A DNA stretch of 64,000 nucleotides from Chondrinema litorale. Lineage in GTDB: Bacteria; Bacteroidota; Bacteroidia; Cytophagales; Flammeovirgaceae. The number at the start of each line of letters is the position of its first letter. The stretch's first letter is position 1. This document shows, one piece after another, positions 27,074-35,242 of this stretch. Under the pieces are notes generated by a model. That model was not told the DNA's origin. It saw only the letters and a list, made by a program, of their open reading frames with translations, and searched no databases. The translations under genes and the position numbers were made by a program. The stretch is taken from positions 245,759 through 309,758 of the forward strand of contig NZ_CP111047.1 of assembly GCF_026250525.1 (NCBI RefSeq), written 5' to 3'.

Positions 27074-28351
27074 TTAAATTTCTCTGGCAAAAAATAATTT
27101 CTGTTTCCTTTGAAGCACCAAAATCGCAATTACACAAACCAGTAGAATGGCAAAGGCTCCATTCATATTTAGGTTAATAAAGAAGTTCACCCAAGATATT
27201 TGAAAGTTCATTTGTTCTTTCATCAAAAGAATACCTACACTGGCTAAATAACCTAAAGCATCAGCAACGTAGAATAGGTAACTTACTGTACCTCGGTATT
27301 TTAGTAAAGCGATAAATCTTTCAAACAACAAACAATGAAACAAAATATAAGGCAGGTAGATACTTGTACCTGAAGCAACTATCCAGATTACTGGCGATAG
27401 TTTGCCCATTTCGAATAAATAAGTAACCACAAGCATTAATAGCGCACTAAAAATAGTGGCATAAATCCCTAAATTAAATGCAGTTTTATTATTAAGAATG
27501 AGAATACCCAAAGCCGAAATGACCAATACAATGATAGTTACAGGAATTTCGGTAATGGTAATGAGTTCTGGTTGTGTTGCTAGACCTAGCTCAGCCCAAA
27601 ACTCCACAATAAAATTATCTCTAAAATCTCTAATCACAGTCAGAATTATGTAGATCAACACCAGAACAAAAAAGCCAGCACCATGTTTTTGTAAAAAATC
27701 TAGCCTTCTGGTTTTATCCATCGGGATGCGTTCTGTTCTTTGTTCAATATCCTCGCTAGTGGGCTTTTTTGAACGATGAAGAAACCAAACGGCTAAAATG
27801 AAAATGGGAAAGAATAGGAGTCCGGTAATAAAAGGCATTGCATACTCATTAACCTGAAAAGATTGCATAAGCCACAAACCTGTAGATTTTACCAAGCCTG
27901 TAGAAAAAATAAATGTGGCACTTAAACCAGCAACCAACAATTCGGAGTTTCGCCTTCCTTCCAGATAAGATAGCACCAAACCGAAAACCATTCCCAGTGG
28001 TAAACCATTTAAAAACAGCGTAACTGGTTTTAACCATAATGGAACAATGGCGAATAAAAGCAGCATAAGCAAACCAAAACCTACCAGAGAAATTAAAAAA
28101 GTAAATCGCTTGGCCGGAGAAACTTCTGCAACTACTTTAATGCCTATAAACTTAGATAACATATAACCCAAAACTTGGGCTATTACCAATATGGTTTTAA
28201 AATGATACTCGGTTATAGTATCAAGTTGATCAAACTGAGCAGCAAGAAAAGCCTTTCTTACTGCATACATTCCCGTATATGCAGCAAAAGCGGCAAACAA
28301 GAGAATTAGATCTGTTTTTGAGATGGAAACTTTGGCGATTTTTAATCCCAT
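27074..28351 (-). CDS. DUF5690 family MFS-like membrane transporter
   Basis: A 425-residue protein with about twelve hydrophobic helices; the first is LLFAAFAAYTGMYAVRKAFLAAQF, whose Arg-Lys after the first helix recalls major-facilitator sugar-phosphate transporters. I recognise it as DUF5690, a Bacteroidota family. It is divergent from an XRE-cupin regulator, a HpnZ-like dehydrogenase and a phosphonatase-like hydrolase, which suggests uptake of a phosphonate or related phospho-compound (inference). A 17-bp palindrome starts 3 bp upstream of its start codon. Confidence 0.8.
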   Translation of the reverse strand: MGLKIAKVSISKTDLILLFAAFAAYTGMYAVRKAFLAAQFDQLDTITEYHFKTILVIAQVLGYMLSKFIGIKVVAEVSPAKRFTFLISLVGFGLLMLLLFAIVPLWLKPVTLFLNGLPLGMVFGLVLSYLEGRRNSELLVAGLSATFIFSTGLVKSTGLWLMQSFQVNEYAMPFITGLLFFPIFILAVWFLHRSKKPTSEDIEQRTERIPMDKTRRLDFLQKHGAGFFVLVLIYIILTVIRDFRDNFIVEFWAELGLATQPELITITEIPVTIIVLVISALGILILNNKTAFNLGIYATIFSALLMLVVTYLFEMGKLSPVIWIVASGTSIYLPYILFHCLLFERFIALLKYRGTVSYLFYVADALGYLASVGILLMKEQMNFQISWVNFFINLNMNGAFAILLVCVIAILVLQRKQKLFFAREI

Positions 28352-28353
28352 TA

Positions 28354-28370
28354 TTTTCTTATTAAGAAAA
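28354..28370. promoter_or_regulatory. Palindromic operator copy 1, upstream of the DUF5690 gene
   Basis: TTTTCTTATTAAGAAAA: perfect 8-bp arms around one central base. It lies 3 bp before the start codon of the DUF5690 gene, where a bound repressor would cover the ribosome-binding or promoter region. The same 17 bases recur at 28527-28543. Confidence 0.65.
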
Positions 28371-28521
28371 AATTAATTGGTTGCAGGATTTACAATTGCC
28401 TCAAATTTAGATAGTCAAATCTTTCAAAATAGATATAATCATATTAATAAAAGATGAACAATTCTATTTATAATAATTATTGGTGAATTATTAATAAGAA
28501 CTGTATTAAAATGTAGTGAGT

Positions 28522-28548
28522 AATAATTTTCTTATTAAGAAAATTATT
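28522..28548. promoter_or_regulatory. Palindromic operator copy 2, upstream of the XRE-cupin gene
   Basis: The same 17 bases as the copy at 28354 lie at 28527-28543, but here the symmetry extends to 13-bp arms (AATAATTTTCTTA and its complement around one base). It ends about 30 bp before the ATG at 28579. Two identical sites in one divergent gap strongly suggest binding by the adjacent XRE-family regulator. Confidence 0.68.
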
Positions 28549-28578
28549 TGATATTTGTATCGGCGTAAAATTAACAAC

Positions 28579-29163
28579 ATGCAGCATACTGAATACCTAA
28601 CAGTTTGGATTGGCACAAAGATTAAAGAGATTAGAAAATCTCATGGTCTTAAACTGGGCGATCTGGCTGAAAAAACAGGAATCAGTATTGCCATGCTCTC
28701 AAAAATTGAAAACGGCAGAGTATTCCCAACCTTACCTTCATTGTTTCAGATTGTGGGCACATTGGAAGTAGATTTAAACGAATTTTTTAGTGACCTTAAA
28801 AACATTAAAGAGTTTCCGGGATATATACTTAAAAAAAAGGCAGACTATACAACATTAACTAAAGAAGAAGAATCGATTGGATTTAATTACGAACTAGTTC
28901 TAAATCACACCATAGATCGTAGTTCGATGGAAGTTTCTATTCTCACTTTAAACAGTGGCGCAAAAAGAGAAACGGTGTCAACCTCAGGTTTTGAGCTTTT
29001 ATATGTGCTTAAAGGAGAAATTGAATTTCAACTTGGTCGTAAAAGACTACAACTAAAGGAAGACGATACACTGTTTTTCGATGGCAACATTCCACATGTT
29101 CCTCATAATAAAACAGCATCTGATGCAAAAATGCTGGTCATCTATTTTATAACACTTCAATAA
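28579..29163 (+). CDS. XRE-family regulator with C-terminal cupin domain
   Basis: A 194-residue protein. Residues about 8-65 form the helix-turn-helix (IKEIRKSHGLKLGDLAEKTG, ISIAMLSKIENGRVFPTLPS). Residues about 115-190 form a cupin (GFELLYVLKGEIEFQLG, LFFDGNIPHVPHN), likely to bind a small ligand. The ATG at 28579 is chosen over a TTG eight codons upstream. The next two genes start 10 and 6 nt after each stop, so it probably regulates its own operon and the divergent DUF5690 gene through the two palindromes. Confidence 0.88.
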   Translation: MQHTEYLTVWIGTKIKEIRKSHGLKLGDLAEKTGISIAMLSKIENGRVFPTLPSLFQIVGTLEVDLNEFFSDLKNIKEFPGYILKKKADYTTLTKEEESIGFNYELVLNHTIDRSSMEVSILTLNSGAKRETVSTSGFELLYVLKGEIEFQLGRKRLQLKEDDTLFFDGNIPHVPHNKTASDAKMLVIYFITLQ

Positions 29164-29173
29164 GTTAAGCAAA

Positions 29174-30268
29174 ATGGAAGAGACAGCAGTAGCCATGGTT
29201 TTCGAAAAAGAAGCAAGTCCCTTTGTGGTACAAGAGTTTTACCTTCCAGATTTAAGCGAAGGTGAAGTGCTTGTAAAAACAGAGTTTGCCACCATTTGCA
29301 CTAGCGATTTACATACTTTTTATGGTCGAAGAACATCGCATTGCCATAGCATACTGGGTCATGAAATAATCGGGCATGTAGATAAAATTGCGGCTAATGG
29401 TGTAAAAGACTTTACTGGAAATTTACTGAAAGAAGGAGATAGAGTAACTTGGGCAGTTTATGCGCACGATGCTGAAAGTAAAATGAGCAAAAAAGGATTT
29501 CCCCAAAAATCTGAAAACCTCTATAAGTATGGTCACCAGAAAATTGATGGAAACTGCCAGTTAAATGGAGGATTTGCATCTCATTGCCATCTATTAAAAG
29601 GTTCAAGTATTTTTAAAATACCTGAAACATTAAGTGCCGAAGAAGCCGCTCCACTCAATTGCACTCATGCAACTACAGCCGGAGCAATTAGGCTTGCTGG
29701 TGATTTAAAAGGAAAAACTGTATTGGTAAGTGGAGCCGGAATGCTAGGTTTATCGGCTTGTGCTATGGCCAAAGAAAATGGTGCAAATGCAGTTTTGGTA
29801 AACGATATACAGGAAACTAGAATGGAAATGGCGCTGTCTTTTGGTACAGATTTTTTATTAAATGAAAATGAATTTACAACTACTAAACACAAAAAATTTA
29901 AGGGTGAAATTGATATAATTATAGAAACATCAGGGCAACCAAATGCCATTGAAAATACACTAGAAAAATTAACCACTGGTGGGATTATCATACTTGTTGG
30001 AGCAGTATTCCCACAGAGAAACATATCAATTAACGCGGAGAAAATTGTACGGAAATTACTAACAATCAAAGGTTTACATAATTACATTCCAGATGACCTC
30101 AAACAGGCTATTCAATTTTTGCAGGATGCAAAGGATAAATATCCTTTTAAAAAACTAGTGGGTAAAACTTTTCCTCTTAATCAACTCGACGCAGCATTTG
30201 CTGAGGGTAATATAGGAAAACACTATCGAATTGGAATAGAGACTAAATCGCTAATCACAAATAAATAA
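29174..30268 (+). CDS. Zn-type alcohol dehydrogenase, phosphonate-catabolism associated (HpnZ-like)
   Basis: A 364-residue medium-chain dehydrogenase. Catalytic zinc ligands are visible (CTSDLHTFYG, GHEIIGHV), as is the Rossmann motif VLVSGAGMLGLSACAMAK. The GFPQKSENLYKYGHQKI stretch resembles the GLPQKC-x-LxKYGH of proposed phosphonate-associated dehydrogenases (TIGR03366). The cysteines of the structural-zinc lobe usual before this point are absent here (WAVYAHDAESKMSKKG). It sits between the XRE-cupin regulator and a phosphonatase-like hydrolase, in one operon. The substrate is unknown. Confidence 0.78.
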   Translation: MEETAVAMVFEKEASPFVVQEFYLPDLSEGEVLVKTEFATICTSDLHTFYGRRTSHCHSILGHEIIGHVDKIAANGVKDFTGNLLKEGDRVTWAVYAHDAESKMSKKGFPQKSENLYKYGHQKIDGNCQLNGGFASHCHLLKGSSIFKIPETLSAEEAAPLNCTHATTAGAIRLAGDLKGKTVLVSGAGMLGLSACAMAKENGANAVLVNDIQETRMEMALSFGTDFLLNENEFTTTKHKKFKGEIDIIIETSGQPNAIENTLEKLTTGGIIILVGAVFPQRNISINAEKIVRKLLTIKGLHNYIPDDLKQAIQFLQDAKDKYPFKKLVGKTFPLNQLDAAFAEGNIGKHYRIGIETKSLITNK

Positions 30269-30274
30269 AGACTA

Positions 30275-30955
30275 ATGGAATTGAATGAGATTAAAATGAT
30301 TGTTTTTGATATGGCCGGCACAGTAGTCGATGAGAAAAATGTAGTGTATAAAACACTGCAAAAAGCCCTCAATCTCGCCGGTTATGATTTTACCCTCGAA
30401 ACAGTATTAACTAATGCTGGTGGTAAAGAAAAATTCCAGGCAATTAAAGATATGATTGCACTAAGCAATACAGATGAAGGCAAAAGTGCAGAAGAAGCGT
30501 ATGATAGCTTTCTTACTTTTTTAAAAGAAGCTTACGAAAATTTAGATGTTTCTACCTACAGTGGTGTGGAAGAATTAATGGAAAGACTTCGTGAAAAGGA
30601 TATAAAAATTGTACTTAACACTGGCTACAACACAATAACTGCAGAAAACCTGCTGAAAAAAATGAGCTGGAAAAAAGGTAAACAGTACGATTTGTTAGTT
30701 GCTGCCGATAAAGTTAAAAATGGTAGACCAGCACCAGATATGATTTTACTGGCAATGGAAGAATTTAAGATTACAGATGCAAAATATGTGGCAAAAGTGG
30801 GAGATTCTGTAATAGATATTGAAGAGGGAAAAGCCGCAAACTGTGGGCTCACTTTTGGTGTAACTACCGGTGCGCACACACAAAATCAATTAGAAGAAGC
30901 AAATCCTGATTTCATACTGGACACACTTTGCTCTATGGACAAATATATAGCTTAA
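30275..30955 (+). CDS. Phosphonatase-like HAD hydrolase
   Basis: A 226-residue haloacid-dehalogenase-fold enzyme. The nucleophile is D12 in FDMAGTVVDE; the residue two positions on is Ala, as in phosphonoacetaldehyde hydrolase, not the Asp of most phosphatases. K53 (GGKEKFQAI) is at the place of the Schiff-base lysine of B. cereus PhnX. KNGRPAPDMI and VAKVGDSVIDIEEGKAA give motifs III and IV. This matches the phosphonatase-like family (TIGR03351). It starts 6 nt after the dehydrogenase. C-P bond cleavage is plausible; simple phosphatase activity is not excluded. Confidence 0.83.
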   Translation: MELNEIKMIVFDMAGTVVDEKNVVYKTLQKALNLAGYDFTLETVLTNAGGKEKFQAIKDMIALSNTDEGKSAEEAYDSFLTFLKEAYENLDVSTYSGVEELMERLREKDIKIVLNTGYNTITAENLLKKMSWKKGKQYDLLVAADKVKNGRPAPDMILLAMEEFKITDAKYVAKVGDSVIDIEEGKAANCGLTFGVTTGAHTQNQLEEANPDFILDTLCSMDKYIA

Positions 30956-30990
30956 AAGGGAGTAGATAATATCACTCCCCTTTTTCATTT
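30954..30990. terminator. Bidirectional terminator between convergent genes
   Basis: AAAAGGGAGT (30954-30963) pairs imperfectly with ACTCCCCTTTT (30974-30984), one bulged base; T-runs lie on the plus strand (CTTTTTC, TTTTTT) and on the minus strand (CCCTTTT). It serves the phosphonatase-like gene and the opposite hydrolase gene at 31003. Confidence 0.7.
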
Positions 30991-31002
30991 TTTAGAATTT
31001 GT

Positions 31003-32043
31003 TCATTCTAAGAAACGTCTAACTCTTTCACTAAGCAAATCTTTTTCGCACCAGAAAGAATAATGACCACAGTCGGAATCAATTTCAAAAAGCTCTGCGT
31101 TTAATTTTTGGGCCAATACCTTAGAAGAATTTGGCAACACCAAGTGATCTTGATTAGCAATGCTAACTAGTACTTCCCCTTTAAAATTATCTGCTACATT
31201 TTGCAAATTACTTTCTGTACAAATTCCGTGGTTAGAAATAGCTGTCATCTGGCTATATAAATCAAGCACTTTATAAGCCTCTGCTTCTTTGCAAACTTCA
31301 TTTAGAAAAGTGGTATAAAATTCAGAAGCTGTATTTTTTACTCTAAATTCTGGTGTTTGCCCAAGTAAATATTCTAACATCAATGTTGCTTCAGCAATAT
31401 CACCACAGTCTTCTCCATCGCAAAGGCTCATCATTTTGTTAAAAATTCCATAAGTAAGTTTATCATATGAACTTAAAATTGGAGAGCCAAAAATTGGAGC
31501 TAATTTGTCCATAAAGTCTGGATAACTTGCCATCCACTGGTAAGTTTGCATACCGCCCATAGAAATACCTGTAACAGCATATAAATGGTTTATCTTCATA
31601 AATTCTGTAAGAAAATGATGCTGAACATTTACCATATCTCTTATAGAAAACACTGGAAAATCACTTCCTGCTTGCTCTTTACTATTAGAAGGAGAAGATG
31701 AAAAACCGTCACCCAAAGCATCTACTATAATTACAAAATACTTTGTTGAATCTAACATCTGTTTTTCACCTACATATTCTATCAAGCTATTCGAATTACC
31801 TGCATACCAAGTTGGTAACAAAATAGCATTAGATTTATCGGGATTAAGTTTACCAAATGTGAGATAGCCCACCTTACAATCTTTTATAACCTCATTGTTT
31901 TCCAATTGAAAATCTCCAATTTCAGCAATTTTAACCTGAGCAAAACCACTCATTGAAAAAGAGGAAAATAGACTTAAAAAGAATAGTGAAACAAGAATAC
32001 GATATAAGTATTCACCTAAAAATAACTTGTTAATACTTTGCAT
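31003..32043 (-). CDS. Secreted alpha/beta-hydrolase of the homoserine-acetyltransferase (MetX) group
   Basis: A 346-residue protein. The start at 32043 (MQSINKLFLGEYLYRILVSL) is followed by a strong hydrophobic signal ending SMSGFAQ. The core has AVTGISMGGMQTYQW (nucleophile Ser in GxSxGG), NQDHLVLP (Asp) and CGHYSFW (His). GKLNPDKSNAILLPTWYAG is the MetX-type opening strand. Because it is exported, it is unlikely to work in methionine synthesis; an esterase role is more likely. No operon partner; a terminator lies downstream. Confidence 0.75.
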   Translation of the reverse strand: MQSINKLFLGEYLYRILVSLFFLSLFSSFSMSGFAQVKIAEIGDFQLENNEVIKDCKVGYLTFGKLNPDKSNAILLPTWYAGNSNSLIEYVGEKQMLDSTKYFVIIVDALGDGFSSSPSNSKEQAGSDFPVFSIRDMVNVQHHFLTEFMKINHLYAVTGISMGGMQTYQWMASYPDFMDKLAPIFGSPILSSYDKLTYGIFNKMMSLCDGEDCGDIAEATLMLEYLLGQTPEFRVKNTASEFYTTFLNEVCKEAEAYKVLDLYSQMTAISNHGICTESNLQNVADNFKGEVLVSIANQDHLVLPNSSKVLAQKLNAELFEIDSDCGHYSFWCEKDLLSERVRRFLE

Positions 32044-32347
32044 AAGAATAAATAAAATTTGACACCAATCATTTACTTGCAAAGCTAGCCTTAACACTTA
32101 TCTGCTAAAAAAATAGCATGTCTACAAAATGATTACAAGCATAAAAAAAGTGGTATACAATAAGTATACAGTATGCTGATGTTTAAATTCTCATTCATTT
32201 TATCACAATTTTATTTGTACTATTCAAAGAAAAAGCAGTAAAAATCTTTAAAATATTGATTATAGATGTGAATAAATTGAAATTAAAGGAATGATATAAT
32301 TACTCCAAAGGTTTGATAGCATGTAACCAAAAACTCTCTAGTACACT

Positions 32348-33073
32348 ATGAAATCTCATTTACTACTCACTCTGATAATTACCTTTTTTGTTTCATCTTT
32401 TACATTTTCCAAACCATTGGATACGTTTTTCTCTGAGGCAGACATGTTTTTAAAAAAGTGGGTTGAAAACGGAAATATCAATTACGGAAAGCTCAAAGAA
32501 AATTTCAATGAAATTGAAGAACTCAATAAACAAATAGCCCAAGCTGATCTTAGCAATGTATCTGAAGATGAAAAAAAAGCTTTTTACATTAATGCTTATA
32601 ATCTGCTTGTAATTTACCAGATCACTAAATATTATCCGATAAAATCTGCGCTAGATAAAAGTGGTTTTTTTGACAAATTCAATCATAAAATTGCTGGTGA
32701 AACTACTACTTTAGACCGAATTGAAAAGAAATACCTTATACTAAAATATCACGATCCGAGAATCCATTTTGCCATAGCTTGTGCTGCGGTAAGTTGCCCT
32801 AAACTGGCAAGCTTTGCTTACAAACCAAATATGCTCGACACGCAATTAGATACCAGAACTAAACTCGCAATGAATAAAGATTATGTTGTAAAAGTGAGCA
32901 GTAAAGAGAAGCAAGTAAATCTTTCTAAGATATTCGAATGGTATGCTGTAGATTTTGGCGGAAAAGAAAGTGCTACACTCGATTTTATCAATAAATATAG
33001 AAATACTAAAATTCCAACTGAATACGACTTAAATTTTATGGAGTACAACTGGAATCTAAATGTTATTAAATAG
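32348..33073 (+). CDS. DUF547 domain secreted protein
   Basis: A 241-residue protein with a signal peptide (residues 1-21). The DUF547 core is clear: EKKAFYINAYNLLVIYQITK, YHDPRIHFAIACAAVSCPKL and KIFEWYAVDFGG. DUF547 proteins resemble the cysteine-peptidase/transglutaminase-like fold, with a conserved Cys in AAVSCP; catalytic function is unproven. It stands alone, with a 300-bp leader (32044-32347) in which only a small GTATAC-N5-GTATAC repeat stands out. Confidence 0.85.
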   Translation: MKSHLLLTLIITFFVSSFTFSKPLDTFFSEADMFLKKWVENGNINYGKLKENFNEIEELNKQIAQADLSNVSEDEKKAFYINAYNLLVIYQITKYYPIKSALDKSGFFDKFNHKIAGETTTLDRIEKKYLILKYHDPRIHFAIACAAVSCPKLASFAYKPNMLDTQLDTRTKLAMNKDYVVKVSSKEKQVNLSKIFEWYAVDFGGKESATLDFINKYRNTKIPTEYDLNFMEYNWNLNVIK

Positions 33074-33100
33074 CAGTTCTTTACCAATATAAAAGTCAAA

Positions 33101-33125
33101 AGCCGGCGAAATAGCCGGCTTTTTA
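33101..33125. terminator. Bidirectional terminator
   Basis: AGCCGGC (33101-33107) pairs with GCCGGCT (33114-33120), loop GAAATA, followed by TTTTAT. On the minus strand the stem is followed by TTTTGA. It separates the convergent DUF547 and GH20 genes. Confidence 0.85.
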
Positions 33126-33148
33126 TGTGTCGTGTTGTTTGTATTGGA

Positions 33149-35053
33149 TTAATGTTTCTTAGTATCCTCTTCTGACTTCACAGTAATTTCTGTTACTTTG
33201 CCTTTAATTACTTTATCTTCGAATAAACCAGCCTTAATTACTGTTCCCTCTTCTAAAATTAATGGCGATTCGTATAACTCCGAACTTGATGTTGGATCGC
33301 CGCCATTTAATGTATATCGCATATCTGGTAACTCGAACTGATTCTTAAGTGTAACTGTGAACTTATTAGTAGACGAATCTTTTGCTAAATGGTAAGTTAC
33401 ATAGTAAATACTCTTAGAATAGTTGATGCCTCTGTAATCGTATCTTTGTAATTGTTCGGGAATTTTTTCTTTAAATGTCTCCCAACTTTTCTTGGCTAAT
33501 GGTGACCAAACCACCTCAGAAAGTGCTGCCATTCTAGGAAAAACTACATATTCTACTTTTTCTGATGTTGGTAAATACTCAGACCAAACATTCGCTTGTG
33601 CACCTAATATGTATTTTTTCTCCTCATCAGTTAAATCATCTGGAGTTGGATTGTAAGAATATACTTTTTCCAGAGTAGTAAAACCACCAAACTGTAAAGG
33701 CTCAAATTTAGGATCACCCTGAAAATGATCGAAATAAACATGAGAACCCGGTGTCATTACTACGTAGTGTTTTTGCTTAGCTGCCTCTATTCCTCCTTCT
33801 TCACCTCTCCAAGACATTACCGCTGCATTTGGTGCCAAACCACCTTCAAGAATTTCGTCCCAACCAATTATCTGTCTGTCATGCTCATTGATAAACTTCT
33901 CCATTCTGGTAATAAACCAGCTTTGTAACTCGTGAGAATCTTTTAACCCTAATTCTTTAATTTTTGCCTGAACTTTAGGGTCATTATCCCATTGGTCTTT
34001 CCATGCTTCGTCGCCACCAATGTGGATATATTTACTTGGGAAAAGTTCAAATACTTCTAATAATACATTCTCAAGAAATTCAAAAGTCTCATCTTGTACA
34101 CCATATATATCTAAGAACACTCCCCACTCTTTTACTACATCTGGTCTGTTACCTGTAACTCCTAATTCAGGATAAGCAGCAACTGCCGCAGTTGCATGGC
34201 CAGGCATCTCAATTTCTGGTACAACTGTGATGTATCTTTTTTGTGCATAATCCACCACTTCTTTAATTTCTTCCTGAGTATAAAAACCTCCATATCGCTT
34301 TCCATCATACTTAGTTGAGCCTGCATGGCCAACTAGAGTTTCGTCTCTCCAAGCTCCAATTTCAGTTAACTTAGGATATTTTTTAATCTCAATTCTCCAA
34401 CCCTGATCATCTGTTAAGTGCCAATGGAAAGTATTTAACTTATGCATCGCCATGTTGTCAATGTATTTTTTTACAAATTCCACTGAGCTCATATGGCGAG
34501 AAACATCTAAGTGCATACCTCTCCAAGCAAATCTTGGTGTATCTTTCACAGAAACTACTGGTAGTCTCCAACTAATATCATTTACTTGTTTAGTACTTTC
34601 TATTTCAGGAGGTAAAAGCTGTTTAATAGATTGCATGGCATAAAAAATACCTGCCGGTTCAATAGCTTTAGCCACTACACCAGTTTTAGTAACATCCAAT
34701 GTATAACCTTCGCCACCAAGCGAAGCATCTGCACTTTCTGTAGTAAACAGGATACTATTTTCAGACACATCGGTAGCATTTGCGCTTGCTTCAATTTGTA
34801 AAGCAAACCCTGCTGCCTTCTCAAGTTTACCAGAAAAAGTTTCCGCAATTTTACTTAACTCTTCATGTCCTGCCTGAAAATAAATTTTTGTTGATTTATT
34901 TATTTCAAAACTGCCGTTTCCTTTAGTAAGACTAGCTGGTTCTGGTATAATACTTACGTTGTCCAGAGTGACATCATTCTGTTGTTGCTTGTTGCAACCA
35001 AATGCCACTAAAACCAGCAAAATCAATGTTTTTTCGACTATTTCTCTTATCAT
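33149..35053 (-). CDS. GH20 beta-N-acetylhexosaminidase lipoprotein
   Basis: A 634-residue enzyme, lipidated at the Cys of LVLVAFGCNKQQ. The GH20b domain is followed by the catalytic barrel (NTFHWHLTDDQGWRIEIKKY; HIGGDEAW with the Asp-Glu catalytic pair near residue 346; IIGWDEILEGG). Near the C-terminus, RYTLNGGDPTSSSELYESP matches the Fn3-associated domain of chitobiase-type proteins. It removes terminal GlcNAc or GalNAc from glycans. Divergent from the GH29 gene, 189 bp apart. Confidence 0.93.
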   Translation of the reverse strand: MIREIVEKTLILLVLVAFGCNKQQQNDVTLDNVSIIPEPASLTKGNGSFEINKSTKIYFQAGHEELSKIAETFSGKLEKAAGFALQIEASANATDVSENSILFTTESADASLGGEGYTLDVTKTGVVAKAIEPAGIFYAMQSIKQLLPPEIESTKQVNDISWRLPVVSVKDTPRFAWRGMHLDVSRHMSSVEFVKKYIDNMAMHKLNTFHWHLTDDQGWRIEIKKYPKLTEIGAWRDETLVGHAGSTKYDGKRYGGFYTQEEIKEVVDYAQKRYITVVPEIEMPGHATAAVAAYPELGVTGNRPDVVKEWGVFLDIYGVQDETFEFLENVLLEVFELFPSKYIHIGGDEAWKDQWDNDPKVQAKIKELGLKDSHELQSWFITRMEKFINEHDRQIIGWDEILEGGLAPNAAVMSWRGEEGGIEAAKQKHYVVMTPGSHVYFDHFQGDPKFEPLQFGGFTTLEKVYSYNPTPDDLTDEEKKYILGAQANVWSEYLPTSEKVEYVVFPRMAALSEVVWSPLAKKSWETFKEKIPEQLQRYDYRGINYSKSIYYVTYHLAKDSSTNKFTVTLKNQFELPDMRYTLNGGDPTSSSELYESPLILEEGTVIKAGLFEDKVIKGKVTEITVKSEEDTKKH

Positions 35054-35242
35054 TTTTTATCCTGATTAATGACTTTTTAGAAGGTTTTTGCCACTCTATA
35101 TTTTATATAACCTAGCATTCAAACTTTTCTTAATCAGGAGCGAATGTACAAAAAAGCATTGATGTTTGCGCACACATAAAGTAAAAATAGATTTTTTTTG
35201 TTTAAAATTGCATGTAAGTTTTAATCTCGTAAATTTCATTTC

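Noticed and set aside
32153..32169. GTATAC-N5-GTATAC repeat before the DUF547 gene
   Set aside because: Short, AT-rich and single; could easily arise by chance.
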